DNA from: Methylocystis sp.
Lineage (GTDB): Bacteria > Pseudomonadota > Alphaproteobacteria > Rhizobiales > Beijerinckiaceae
Assembly (NCBI GenBank): GCA_024506175.1
Contig: JAMBEQ010000261.1
Location: 1 to 40,175, forward strand
Length of the DNA: 40,175 nt
Direction of reading: 5' to 3'
The notes under the pieces are model-generated. The model was not told the origin of the DNA, ran no database searches, and saw only the letters and a program-made list of their open reading frames with translations. This document shows positions 1 through 8,147 of this stretch, piece after piece. Every line of letters starts with the position of its first letter. Within the stretch, counting starts at the first letter, position 1. The translations under genes were made by a program, and so were the position numbers.

Positions 1-147
1 CGGCATAAGCCGCCCGCGACGGCGGCTTTCGCGCCGCCCGGCGAAAATGGTGCCGCCCAAAATCCTGAAAACGCCTCCAACGGAGGGCGACAAAGCTCTG
101 TCGCAGACTTTTTCAACGAAATCCGCCGAGAACGGCGCTTTCGATGA
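1..147 (+). other. 3' end of an unidentified open frame at the window edge
   Basis: A plus-strand frame is open from the first base to a TGA at 145-147. It ends with residues SVADFFNEIRRERRF and has no start inside the window. It overlaps the point where the minus-strand P450 reading frame stops. The upstream part is rich in Ala, Pro and Asn and shows no domain I recognise. It could be the tail of a foreign or mobile-element gene whose arrival truncated the P450, or simply a chance open frame in GC-rich DNA. The bases left of the window are needed to decide. Confidence 0.22.
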
Positions 148-607
148 TGGAGAAAGTGACTTCCGACATGGCCTTCATGGCGTCGATCGGCGCGGTCGGC
201 CGCTCCCGCCGCCAGGCTTGGCAAAGCTCGCCCGCGCAGCGCGTGAAAATCGGCGTCAGCGCCAGAAGATTTTCGTGCCGGAACGCCGGCGCTAAAGCGC
301 GCCGCTGCCATTTCCAATCGGCGCCCTCTGCAAAAAACAAAGAGCCCTTGTTGATTGCTCCTGCAAGCGCCCGAACCGTCACCACGTCGCGTTGGAAGAA
401 TTCCGCGCGCGTGAGCAGCATTTCTTCAATCAGGGCGGGGTCTGTCAGATAGACCGTTTTCGGCATGATCGGCCAAAGACCACGCAACGACCAGAATGCC
501 TCCCGATAGGCCGCGGGTGGGTAGGCCTCGAGGAAGTTACGCTGGATTGAGCGAAAGCTCGGGCGCTCATTGGGGGTGAAAGGCATAAATTCGGAGTCGT
601 AAAACAT
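113..607 (-). pseudogene. Cytochrome P450, N-terminal fragment (truncated)
   Basis: The product resembles the first 160-odd residues of a bacterial class I cytochrome P450, a heme monooxygenase. The region GADWKWQRRALAPAF carries the helix-C WxxxR motif that contacts a heme propionate in the family. It is followed by the helix D-E stretch ending near IIESAVLGG. The frame then stops at 113-115, so the I helix, the ExxR motif and the Cys heme ligand are all missing; a full protein is about 450 residues. I place the start at 607 rather than 652. An AGGG Shine-Dalgarno lies 8 nt upstream of 607, and the 652 start would sit inside a palindromic operator. It is divergent from the TetR gene and was probably its target. 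The fragment cannot be catalytic. Confidence 0.72.
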
Positions 608-640
608 CGTGGGTCGCCCTGATGAATCGGCAATGGCAAT

Positions 641-660
641 ACCATACCTCATAGTATGGT
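641..660. promoter_or_regulatory. Palindromic operator between P450 and tetR
   Basis: A perfect inverted repeat has 7-bp arms ACCATAC and GTATGGT separated by 6 bp (CTCATA). It lies between the divergent P450 fragment and the TetR-family gene, 36 bp before the latter's ATG. This is the size and position expected of a TetR-family operator controlling both directions. Assignment to this regulator is inference from position. Confidence 0.6.
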
Positions 661-696
661 TTTGGCAAGAGCCGTGCGCTGTGCGAGCTTAACCCT

Positions 697-1254
697 ATGA
701 GTCGTTTTAAAAAGGAAGACTGGCTGGCGCTCGCGGCAAAGCTGCTGGGAGAAGAAGGGCCGGCGGCGCTGACGATCGACCGTCTCACGGCGGCGGCGCG
801 GCGCACGCGCGGCAGCTTCTACCATCACTTCGAAGACCGCGACGCCTTCCTGCGCGCGCTGATGGAGCGCTGGCGCACGCAGGTCATCGAAATTGCGGGC
901 AAGCGTTACGAGGCCGCGCAATCCGAAGCGGAAATCTGCGCGCTGATGCGCGAGCAGCCCTTCGAGCTCGACTTCCGTTTCGAGCGTGAAATCCGTCGTC
1001 TCGCGGCGAGCGAGCCGATCGTGCGCGAGATATTGAATCAGGTCGACTGCGCGCGAATCGAGGGGCTTGCGTGCCTGTTGACGCATATGCGCCCCGACAT
1101 CGACGATCCGATGTCCTTCGCCTTCGTGCAATATTGCGCGGTCGTCGGCGCGCAATGGCTGCTGGAGGATCCAAACGATCCGCGCCTGCCGGCGATCCGC
1201 AGAACGGGCAACCGGCTCTTCGGTCTCAGCGAGCCCGAAGAGCCTGTGCGGTGA
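697..1254 (+). CDS. TetR-family transcriptional regulator
   Basis: A 185-residue protein. Residues about 8-55 form the TetR N-terminal helix-turn-helix, with the recognition segment RTRGSFYHHFEDRDAFLRAL, in which the G-SFYHHF-D signature is clear. The C-terminal helical domain is ligand-binding and gives no clue to the effector. In the family the protein represses a divergent or adjacent gene until a small hydrophobic ligand binds. The divergent neighbour is the truncated P450, and a 20-bp palindrome lies between them, so this was probably a P450-locus repressor. The regulator itself is intact, so it may autoregulate or have other targets. No strong Shine-Dalgarno precedes the ATG. Confidence 0.85.
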   Translation: MSRFKKEDWLALAAKLLGEEGPAALTIDRLTAAARRTRGSFYHHFEDRDAFLRALMERWRTQVIEIAGKRYEAAQSEAEICALMREQPFELDFRFEREIRRLAASEPIVREILNQVDCARIEGLACLLTHMRPDIDDPMSFAFVQYCAVVGAQWLLEDPNDPRLPAIRRTGNRLFGLSEPEEPVR

Positions 1255-1257
1255 CGG

Positions 1258-1291
1258 CGCGCCCTCATCCTCGGGAAGGAACGAGGGCGCG
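1258..1291. terminator. Hairpin between convergent tetR and trpB
   Basis: Arms CGCGCCCTC (1258-1266) and GAGGGCGCG (1283-1291) form a 9-bp GC-rich stem. It sits between the tetR stop on the plus strand and the trpB stop on the minus strand. There is no T-run on either side, so intrinsic termination is only plausible. Confidence 0.4.
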
Positions 1292-1298
1292 ATAGGCC

Positions 1299-2537
1299 TC
1301 ACATCTCGCCGAGAACCTCCGCGACGGTGAAGATGTCCTTGTCGCCGCGGCCGCTGAGATTCATTACCATCAGATGATCTTGCGGCTTTTGCGGCGCAAG
1401 CTCGAGCACTTTCGCGATGGCGTGCGAGGGCTCCAGCGCCGGGATGATGCCCTCCAGTTTCGAGCAGATCTGGAAAGCGGCGAGCGCCTCCTTATCAGTG
1501 GCGTTGAGATATTTCACGCGCCCGGTCTGGTGCAGCCAGCTATGTTCGGGGCCGACGCCCGGATAATCGAGGCCGGCCGAAATCGAGTGGCCTTCCAAAA
1601 TCTGCCCGTCGTCGTCCATGAGCAGATAAGTGCGATTGCCGTGCAGCACGCCCGGCCGGCCGCCGGCGATCGACGCCGCGTGGCCGTTCGGCACCGAGAC
1701 GCCATGGCCGGCCGCCTCGACGCCGTAAATCTCGACCTCCCGATCGTCGAGGAAGGGGTGGAACAGGCCGATGGCGTTTGAGCCGCCGCCGATGCAGGCG
1801 ACGAGCGAATCTGGCAAGCGTCCTTCCGCCTCCTGCATCTGCGCGCGCGTTTCATTGCCGATGATCGACTGGAAATCGCGCACCATGCCCGGATAGGGAT
1901 GCGGTCCGGCGGCCGTGCCGATGCAATAGAAAGTGTTGGAGACGTTGGTCACCCAATCGCGCAGCGCCTCGTTCATCGCGTCTTTCAGCGTGCGCGCGCC
2001 GGACTGCACCGGGTTCACCGTCGCGCCCAGCATTTTCATGCGAAAGACGTTGGGCTTTTGCCGCTCGACGTCGACGGCGCCCATGTAGACGACGCATTCG
2101 AGCCCGAAGCGTGCGCAGGCCGTGGCGGTGGCGACGCCGTGCTGGCCGGCGCCCGTCTCGGCGATGATGCGCTTCTTGCCCATGCGCTTCGCCAGCAAAA
2201 TCTGCCCCAGCACATTGTTGATCTTATGGGAGCCTGTGTGGTTCAGCTCCTCGCGCTTGAAATAGATTTTGGCGCCTTTTCCCTCGCCCGCGTTCTGGCG
2301 TACGTGATCGGTCAGGCGCTCCGCGAAATAGAGCGGGCTCGGACGGCCGACATAGTGTTTGTGGAGGTCCGCGAGCTCGGCGTGGAAGGCGGGGTCGTTC
2401 CTGGCTTGCCGGTAGGCCTCCTCGAGGTCGAGGATGAGCGGCATCAGGGTCTCGGCGACAAAGCGGCCGCCGAAAATGCCGAAACGGCCGTTCTCGTCCG
2501 GGCCGGCGCGGAAGGAATTGGGAAGCGGCTTTGTCAC
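1299..2537 (-). CDS. trpB: Tryptophan synthase beta chain
   Basis: A 412-residue, full-length PLP enzyme that condenses indole with L-serine to give L-tryptophan; it works with TrpA in the cytoplasm. The PLP-binding lysine is K105 in [13 protein letters not shown], and the phosphate-binding loop GGGSNAIG lies near residue 250. The start is GTG (2535-2537), which gives MTKPLPNSF; an AGAGGA sequence lies upstream. Alphaproteobacteria usually keep trpF-trpB-trpA together. Here no trpA follows and trpF lies 26 kb away on the other strand. An inverted GC-rich repeat separates the gene from ecm upstream, so it probably has its own promoter. Confidence 0.97.
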   Translation of the reverse strand: MTKPLPNSFRAGPDENGRFGIFGGRFVAETLMPLILDLEEAYRQARNDPAFHAELADLHKHYVGRPSPLYFAERLTDHVRQNAGEGKGAKIYFKREELNHTGSHKINNVLGQILLAKRMGKKRIIAETGAGQHGVATATACARFGLECVVYMGAVDVERQKPNVFRMKMLGATVNPVQSGARTLKDAMNEALRDWVTNVSNTFYCIGTAAGPHPYPGMVRDFQSIIGNETRAQMQEAEGRLPDSLVACIGGGSNAIGLFHPFLDDREVEIYGVEAAGHGVSVPNGHAASIAGGRPGVLHGNRTYLLMDDDGQILEGHSISAGLDYPGVGPEHSWLHQTGRVKYLNATDKEALAAFQICSKLEGIIPALEPSHAIAKVLELAPQKPQDHLMVMNLSGRGDKDIFTVAEVLGEM

Positions 2538-2565
2538 GGGGCGGTTCCTCTTTGCGGCGCCTTTC

Positions 2566-2685
2566 GCCCCCTCCCCAGCCCTCCCCGCCCACGCGGGAGG
2601 GGGAGTCAGGCTGGCGCCTTAGTCGACGCTGCTGATCGCGAGCGTCCCCTCTCCCGCGAAGCGGGGGAGGGACAGGGAGGGGGTG
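2566..2685. repeat. REP/BIME-like inverted GC-rich repeat pair
   Basis: Two imperfect copies of a unit of about 40 bp (CCCCTCCCC... ending in a CGCGGGAGGGGG-like palindrome) face each other at about 2566-2605 and 2646-2685. About 40 bp of unique sequence separates them. They fill the gap between ecm and trpB, which are both on the minus strand. The structure is typical of extragenic palindromic repeats in alphaproteobacteria. It may attenuate read-through from ecm into trpB. Confidence 0.6.
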
Positions 2686-2780
2686 AATGCGGCTATCGTC
2701 TTCTGCGAAACCTTTAGAGCCTTCGAGGCCCCAAATCAAAGCGGCCAAACAGCCTCGGCAGGCTGCTCGCGCCGGAGCGC

Positions 2781-4775
2781 CTAGACCGTCTCCGCGCTCT
2801 TCTCGATGATATGCGCCAGGTCGGTCATGATGACGTTGAGGTCGTAGTTCTTCGGCGTATAGACCGCCGCCACCCCAGCCTCGACCAAAAGCTTTTCGTC
2901 CGCCGGCGGGATGATGCCGCCGACGACGAGCGGCGCGTCGACACCCTCTTCCTTCATCAGCCGCATGACTTCATGGGCGAGCGTCACATGCGAGCCGGAG
3001 AGGATGGAGAGGCCGATGCAGTGGACGCCCTCTTTCTTTGCGGTCTCGACAAGCTCGGCCGGGGTCGAGCGGATGCCGGCGTAGATCACGTCGAAGCCCG
3101 CGTCCCGCGCACGGACGGCGATTTGTTCGGCGCCGTTCGAATGGCCGTCGAGGCCCGGCTTGCCGACGAGGAATTTGGCGCGCTTGCCGATCTTCTGCGA
3201 GACGCGCTCGACCTCGCCGCGCACCGCGTCGAGCTGGCCGCCAACCTGGCGCGCCGTGGAGGAGACGCCGGTCGGCGCGCGATATTCGCCGAAGACGCCG
3301 CGCAGCACATTGCCCCATTCGCCGGTCGTCACGCCGGCCTTGGCGGCGGCGATGGACGGCTCGACCATGTTGCGGCCTTCCTTCGCGGCGCGGACGAGCT
3401 CTTCGATCGCGGCTTGAGCCGCCTTGTTGTCGCGGGTCTCCCGCCAGGCCTTCAGCCGTGCGATCTGCTCGGCCTCGACGCCTTCCGGCACGACCATGAT
3501 CGCGCCGTCGCCCGAGGCGAGCGGCGACGGCTCGGTGCTGGTGAATTTGTTGACGCCGACGACGGTCTGCTCGCCGGCCTCGATCGCCTCGAGGCGCGCC
3601 GTGTTGGATTGGACGAGCTTGGACTTCATATAGCCGATCTCGACCGCGGCGGCGGCGCCGCCGAGCTGGTCGATCTTGTTCAATTCGGCCTTGGCTTCGT
3701 CCTTGAGCTCCGCGACCTTGCGGGCGATTTCGGGATTGCCGTCGAAAATGTCGCCGTATTCGAGAAGGTCTGTCTCATAGGCCATGATCTGCTGCATGCG
3801 CAGCGACCATTGCTGATCGAAGGGACGCGGCAGGCCGAGCGCCTCGTTCCAGGCGGGAAGCTGCACGGCGCGGGCGCGGGCGTTCTTGGAGAGAACGACC
3901 GCCAGCATCTCGATGAGAATGCGATAGACGTTGTTTTCCGGCTGCTGCTCGGTTAGGCCGAGCGAATTGACCTGCACGCCATAGCGGAAGCGCCGCAGCT
4001 TCTCGTCCTTCACGCCGTAACGGCGCTCAGTGATCTCGTCCCACAGCTCCGTGAAGGCGCGCATCTTGGAGAGTTCCGTGACGAAGCGCATGCCGGCGTT
4101 GACGAAGAAGGAAATGCGGCCGACGACCTGGCCGAAGTCCTCGTCGGAGAGCCCCGAGGCTTTCACCCCGTCGAGGATCGCCACCGCCGTCGCCAGCGCA
4201 TAGGCGAGCTCCTGCGCCGGCGTCGCGCCCGCTTCCTGCAGATGGTAGGAGCAGACGTTCATCGGGTTGAATTTGGGGCATTCCTTCGTGGTGAAGAGAA
4301 TGAGGTCCTGCGTGAGGCGCAGCGACTGCGCGGGCGGGAAGACATAAGAGCCGCGCGAGAGATATTCCTTGATGATGTCGTTTTGCGTCGTGCCCTGCAG
4401 CTTCGCGCGCGGAACGCCCTGCTCCTCGGCCGCCGCGATATAGAGCGCCATCAGCCACACGGCGGTGGCGTTGATGGTCATGGACGTGTTCATCTCGCCG
4501 AGCGGAATGCCGTCGAAGAGCGCGCGCATGTCGCCGAGATGCGAGACCGGCACGCCGACCTTGCCGACCTCGCCGCGCGAGAGAATGTGGTCGCTGTCGT
4601 AGCCGGTTTGCGTCGGCAGATCGAAGGCGATGGAGAGACCCGTCTGGCCCTTGGCGAGATTGGAGCGATACAGCCGGTTCGACGCCTCGGCGGTCGAGTG
4701 ACCGGCGTAGGTGCGGAACATCCAGGGCTTATCGCGGCCAGCGCTCCGGCTCTTCTCGGCAGACTTGTCGTTCAT
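2781..4775 (-). CDS. ecm: Ethylmalonyl-CoA mutase (B12-dependent)
   Basis: A 664-residue acyl-CoA mutase. It has an N-terminal TIM-barrel mutase domain (TYAGHSTAEASNRLYR, IAFDLPTQTGYDSD, TSMTINATAVWL) and a C-terminal cobalamin-binding domain from about residue 535. In that domain, KPGLDGHSNGAEQ supplies the DxHxxG motif whose His coordinates cobalt. Ecm converts (2R)-ethylmalonyl-CoA to (2S)-methylsuccinyl-CoA in the ethylmalonyl-CoA pathway. The family assignment over methylmalonyl-CoA mutase rests on the single-chain form (664 residues), the sequence character and the neighbouring ccr. A GGAGGAG Shine-Dalgarno precedes the ATG. The gene lies downstream of the DUF2267 gene on the same strand with a 176-bp gap, and a repeat separates it from trpB. 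Confidence 0.93.
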   Translation of the reverse strand: MNDKSAEKSRSAGRDKPWMFRTYAGHSTAEASNRLYRSNLAKGQTGLSIAFDLPTQTGYDSDHILSRGEVGKVGVPVSHLGDMRALFDGIPLGEMNTSMTINATAVWLMALYIAAAEEQGVPRAKLQGTTQNDIIKEYLSRGSYVFPPAQSLRLTQDLILFTTKECPKFNPMNVCSYHLQEAGATPAQELAYALATAVAILDGVKASGLSDEDFGQVVGRISFFVNAGMRFVTELSKMRAFTELWDEITERRYGVKDEKLRRFRYGVQVNSLGLTEQQPENNVYRILIEMLAVVLSKNARARAVQLPAWNEALGLPRPFDQQWSLRMQQIMAYETDLLEYGDIFDGNPEIARKVAELKDEAKAELNKIDQLGGAAAAVEIGYMKSKLVQSNTARLEAIEAGEQTVVGVNKFTSTEPSPLASGDGAIMVVPEGVEAEQIARLKAWRETRDNKAAQAAIEELVRAAKEGRNMVEPSIAAAKAGVTTGEWGNVLRGVFGEYRAPTGVSSTARQVGGQLDAVRGEVERVSQKIGKRAKFLVGKPGLDGHSNGAEQIAVRARDAGFDVIYAGIRSTPAELVETAKKEGVHCIGLSILSGSHVTLAHEVMRLMKEEGVDAPLVVGGIIPPADEKLLVEAGVAAVYTPKNYDLNVIMTDLAHIIEKSAETV

Positions 4776-4929
4776 CGGGCTCCTCCTCGCCGCTGCGATA
4801 GCACAGAGGGGCGTTTTGACAAGTCGTGGCTTGGACGCGGCAAGCTTCGCCGTCGCTTCACGAGCGGCCAGGCTCGAAACGGATTAGGTTATCGCTGGGC
4901 CCTCAAGCAGGCGAAGGCGCATGTAAGGG

Positions 4930-4946
4930 CGCTCGGATCCCGAGCG
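4930..4946. terminator. Short hairpin after the DUF2267 gene
   Basis: Arms CGCTCGG and CCGAGCG flank a 3-nt loop immediately downstream (minus strand) of the DUF2267 stop. There is no T-run, so it may act as an RNA-stability or weak termination element before ecm. Confidence 0.3.
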
Positions 4947-4951
4947 AGCGC

Positions 4952-5419
4952 TCACCCTTCCCCCGACCGCGCCTTCGCCAGCTTTTGCGCCTCCTCAGGC
5001 CACAGCTCCCGCAGCGGCATCGGCAGGTCGGAGACGACCTTGGCGATCTCGTTGAAATCCAGCTCCCGCCACATCACCGCAAAGACCGCCCGCGCGGCGG
5101 CGCCCGGCTCTACAGGGAAGCCCGGCAAAAGCTCGCGCGCGATCCTGTCCTCGAATTGCTCGATCCGGCGCTGGACGTCCGGCTTGTCGGCGAGCCGATA
5201 GCCTTCGAAGTAAAGCCCCCGCACCAGCATCGGAAGCTGCGCGCCGAGATGCATCGCCTGTTCCGGGGTCAGCCGGTCGCGCAACGCATGGAGCACGGCG
5301 CGTAGCGCGCCATAGGCGTGCGGCCGGTCGCCCAATCGATGATCCTCCGCCAGGCGCTTGAGCCAGACATTGGTCAGCTGGACCGTGTGATCGAGCGCGG
5401 ATACCTGGGTGTCGCTCAT
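4952..5419 (-). CDS. DUF2267 family protein
   Basis: A 155-residue protein matching the DUF2267 pattern of two similar helical halves. The motifs are ALRAVLHALRDRLTPEQAMHLGAQLPMLVRGLYFEGY, here quoted in part only as ALRAVLHALRDRLTPEQA, and later ARAVFAVMWRELDFNEIAKV. I start it at the ATG at 5419 (MSDTQVSALDH) because a perfect GGAGG lies 8 nt upstream. An upstream in-frame ATG at 5497 adds 26 residues with no family resemblance. The family's function is not established. It is divergent from ccr across about 260 bp and lies upstream of ecm on the same strand, so it may be coregulated with the EMC genes, but nothing in the sequence proves this. Confidence 0.8.
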   Translation of the reverse strand: MSDTQVSALDHTVQLTNVWLKRLAEDHRLGDRPHAYGALRAVLHALRDRLTPEQAMHLGAQLPMLVRGLYFEGYRLADKPDVQRRIEQFEDRIARELLPGFPVEPGAAARAVFAVMWRELDFNEIAKVVSDLPMPLRELWPEEAQKLAKARSGEG

Positions 5420-5683
5420 GACGCGCGCCTCCAAAAAGCCTTCGCCCCACGCCCAATCTGCCCTCGTCCAAATTATACGCCGGCCGCGCGCCCGCAAGCT
5501 GGGGCGGGCGTCCTGCCGCGTTAGTTAAGTCTCTGAACGGCGCTTTAAGGGGAGCTTCACCCCAAAGAGTTCCCCGTATATGAATGCGCCCGGCGGGACG
5601 GCGACCGCAAAGAGGCCGTCATCCCTGAAGGAATTCGACCGACGGGCCGCCGAGACGAAAGAAGCGCCCGAGGAGACGCGACG

Positions 5684-6940
5684 TTGACCGATAAAAAAGA
5701 TCTTTACGAGTTGGGTGAAATTCCGCCGCTCGGCCATGTTCCCAAGAACATGTACGCCTGGGCGATCCGTAAGGAGCGTCACGGTCCGCCCGAGACGGCG
5801 ATGCAGCTCGAGGTCCTCCCCACCTGGGAGCTGGACAGCCACGACGTGCTCGTTCTCGTGATGGCGGCCGGCGTCAACTACAATGGCGTCTGGGCGGCGC
5901 TCGGCGAGCCGATTTCCGTCCTCGACGCGCATAAGAATCCTTATCACATCGCGGGCTCCGACGCGGCCGGCATCGTCTGGGCGGTCGGCTCCAAGGTCAA
6001 GCGCTGGAAGGTCGGCGACGAGGTCATCGTCCACTGCAACCAGGACGACGGCGACGACGAGGAGTGCAACGGCGGCGATCCGATGTTCTCGGCCTCGCAG
6101 CGCATCTGGGGCTATGAGACGCCGGACGGCTCCTTCGCCCAGTTCTGCCGCGTGCAGGACCGCCAGCTCATGCAGCGCCCCAAGCACCTCACCTGGGAAG
6201 AGTCCGCCTGCTACACGCTGACGCTCGCCACCGCCTATCGCATGCTCTTTGGCCATGAGCCGCACGAGCTGAAGCCCGGCCACAATGTGCTGGTGTGGGG
6301 CGCGTCGGGCGGCCTCGGCGTCTTCGCCGTGCAGATCTGCGCGGCTTCCGGCGCCAACGCCATCGGCGTGATCTCGGACGAATCCAAGCGCGAGTACGTC
6401 ATGTCGCTCGGCGCCAAGGGCGTGATCAACCGCAAGGATTTCAAATGCTGGGGTCAGCTCCCCAAGGTCAACTCGGCGGAATATGTCGAGTGGACCAAGG
6501 AAGCGCGTAAATTCGGCAAGGCGATCTGGGACATCACCGGCAAGAAGGACGTCGACATCGTCTTCGAGCATCCGGGCGAGGCGACTTTCCCGGTCTCCAC
6601 CCTCGTCGCCAAGCGCGGCGGCATGGTGGTGTTCTGCGCCGGCACCTCGGGCTTCAACATCACCTTCGACGCCCGCTATGTGTGGATGCGCCAGAAACGC
6701 ATTCAGGGCTCGCACTTCGCGCATCTGAAGCAGGCGGCCGCCGCCAACCAGTTCGTGATCGACCGCCGCGTCGACCCCTGCATGTCGGAGGTCTTCGCCT
6801 GGGACAAGATCCCGCTGGCGCACATGAAGATGTGGAAGAACGAGCACGCCCCCGGCAATATGGCCGTGCTGGTCAATGCGCCGGAGCCCGGCCTGCATAC
6901 GGTCGAGGACGTGGTCGAGGCTTACAACAAGAAGAAGTAA
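5684..6940 (+). CDS. ccr: Crotonyl-CoA carboxylase/reductase
   Basis: A 418-residue medium-chain dehydrogenase/reductase that reduces and carboxylates crotonyl-CoA to ethylmalonyl-CoA using NADPH and CO2, the key step of the ethylmalonyl-CoA pathway. It is nearly identical in layout to Methylobacterium Ccr: KDLYELGEIPPLGHVP at the N-terminus, the acidic loop CNQDDGDDEECNGGDPMF, and the nucleotide-binding loop WGASGGLGVF (205-214). N67, E145 and H344 appear, from a remembered alignment, to match CO2-binding N81, E171 and H365 of the Kitasatospora enzyme, with Tyr144 in place of Phe170. The start is TTG at 5684, supported by AGGAG 7 nt upstream and the absence of a better in-frame ATG. It is divergent from DUF2267 and ecm. 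Together with ecm it supports glyoxylate regeneration for a serine cycle (inference). Confidence 0.96.
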   Translation: MTDKKDLYELGEIPPLGHVPKNMYAWAIRKERHGPPETAMQLEVLPTWELDSHDVLVLVMAAGVNYNGVWAALGEPISVLDAHKNPYHIAGSDAAGIVWAVGSKVKRWKVGDEVIVHCNQDDGDDEECNGGDPMFSASQRIWGYETPDGSFAQFCRVQDRQLMQRPKHLTWEESACYTLTLATAYRMLFGHEPHELKPGHNVLVWGASGGLGVFAVQICAASGANAIGVISDESKREYVMSLGAKGVINRKDFKCWGQLPKVNSAEYVEWTKEARKFGKAIWDITGKKDVDIVFEHPGEATFPVSTLVAKRGGMVVFCAGTSGFNITFDARYVWMRQKRIQGSHFAHLKQAAAANQFVIDRRVDPCMSEVFAWDKIPLAHMKMWKNEHAPGNMAVLVNAPEPGLHTVEDVVEAYNKKK

Positions 6941-6986
6941 GCCGCACTACGGCAATAGCGAGGCATGGGCGGCGGGGCGCCAAATA

Positions 6987-7154
6987 CCTCCCCTTTACGG
7001 GGAGGTCGGCGGCCTCAGGCCGCCGGGTGGGGTTCCGGCCGCAACCATAGTGGTGGGGCTTTACCCCACCCGACCCCGCCAGAGCTCGTCTAAAAGACGG
7101 GCGTCTTAAAAGACGCCCTTTGGCGGGCCCACCCTCCCCGTAAAGGGGAGGGAT
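6987..7154. repeat. Mosaic palindromic intergenic repeat between convergent genes
   Basis: The convergent gap between ccr and the acyltransferase is almost entirely palindromic. CCTCCCCTTTACGGGGAGG on the left (about 6987-7005) reappears as CCTCCCCGTAAAGGGGAGG on the right (about 7133-7152). Between them are GGCGGCCTCAGGCCGCC, GGGGCTTTACCCC, and GGGCGTCTTAAAAGACGCCC. This is a composite repeat of the type dispersed through alphaproteobacterial genomes, and the inner hairpins probably terminate both genes. Confidence 0.65.
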
Positions 7155-7157
7155 TCC

Positions 7158-8147
7158 CTATTTCCGCGCCGCGATGCACTTGCCGGCGATTTCCTGAAGC
7201 CTCTTCCCACGTTCGGCGTCGTTCGTGACGCCCACGAGCGCGTGGCTGCGCGTCGCCTCCTCGGCCGTGCAGACGCAGGCCTCATGGCAGAAGCCCTGCT
7301 CGGCCCCCTCCTCGCGACAGCTTTTAACGCACTCGGCGACGAAGTCGGCCGCAGTCTCGGGCGGCGGCGCGATCATGAGAAGGCCGGTGAAAGCGGCGAA
7401 GAGAAGAGGCTGGTGAGCGAGGTAGATCAGAAGACTATGGCGGCCGATATATTTTAAAGGCGCCACGCGTTCCTTCTCTTCCTTGGGGAGCGCGCGGTCG
7501 CGGCGCAGCCAGCTCAAAGGCTCATCCGCAGGCGCCATAGATGTTTTCGCCGGCTCCGTCGTATCCTCCTGCCGGGAGAGACGCAGCCGCCCGGCGGCCA
7601 CGCCGAGGAGCATCGCCCCGGCCCAGGGGAAGAGCGGTCGCCAGTCCTGGGTCAGCGGCTCGGTCGTCGAAAGCCCCAGCCATTGCAGCCAAGCCGAGTT
7701 GAAGAGGGGCGATCCGAGAAAATGCGGAGCCGCGATGAACAGGGCGCCGGCGACAATCGCCGCGGACGGGGGCAGAAAGAGAATGCCGACCGAGAGCAGG
7801 CTCGCCGCGGCGATGCAGTGCAGAATGCCGAAGAAGACAAAGGCGCTCGGGAAGACGATATAGGTGCCGAGGCTCACTATGCCTGCCGCGCCCGCGACGA
7901 TGGCGAGGCGCCGCCAGAACGCGCGCCAACGCACGCCATACCGATGGGCGAGCGTCAGCGACACGCCGGCGATGAAGAGAAAAGAGAAGGCGATTGCGTG
8001 GCCGAAGCCCTTCACCGGGGCGGACCACGGGATAGAGGCGTCTATAAAGCCGAAATGGCCCAGATCCCAGGTCAGGTGAAAGGCGACCATCGCCAGAACG
8101 GCGAGGCCGCGCGCGGCGTCGAGCGCGCCCCAACGCCCGGCTGTCAT
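7158..8147 (-). CDS. HGSNAT-type (DUF1624) membrane acyltransferase with Cys-rich tail
   Basis: A 329-residue integral membrane protein. Its opening (GALDAARGLAVLAMVAFHLTWDL) is the hallmark of the heparan-alpha-glucosaminide N-acetyltransferase catalytic family. About seven hydrophobic segments follow, including HSLLIYLAHQPLLF near residue 245. Family members move acyl groups across membranes onto sugars; the substrate here is unknown. After the last membrane span comes an extra domain of about 60 residues with six cysteines, including two CX3C pairs (CVKSC and CHEAC) 9 residues apart, then a CxC. This tail should face the periplasm if the topology is standard. The ATG overlaps the stop of the upstream Tat-protein gene (ATGA, 8144-8147), so the two are translationally coupled. 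Confidence 0.82.
   Translation of the reverse strand: MTAGRWGALDAARGLAVLAMVAFHLTWDLGHFGFIDASIPWSAPVKGFGHAIAFSFLFIAGVSLTLAHRYGVRWRAFWRRLAIVAGAAGIVSLGTYIVFPSAFVFFGILHCIAAASLLSVGILFLPPSAAIVAGALFIAAPHFLGSPLFNSAWLQWLGLSTTEPLTQDWRPLFPWAGAMLLGVAAGRLRLSRQEDTTEPAKTSMAPADEPLSWLRRDRALPKEEKERVAPLKYIGRHSLLIYLAHQPLLFAAFTGLLMIAPPPETAADFVAECVKSCREEGAEQGFCHEACVCTAEEATRSHALVGVTNDAERGKRLQEIAGKCIAARK

Noticed and set aside
1899-2717. Long plus-strand open frame opposite trpB
   Set aside because: It is a shadow of trpB in GC-rich DNA with no recognisable domain and an Arg/Ala/Asp-biased composition.
5525-6898. 457-codon minus-strand frame opposite ccr
   Set aside because: It mirrors the codon pattern of the clearly real ccr gene; no domain, low-complexity composition.
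6987-7154. Possible CRISPR array
   Set aside because: The repeats are palindromic, few and unequally spaced, and no cas gene is near.
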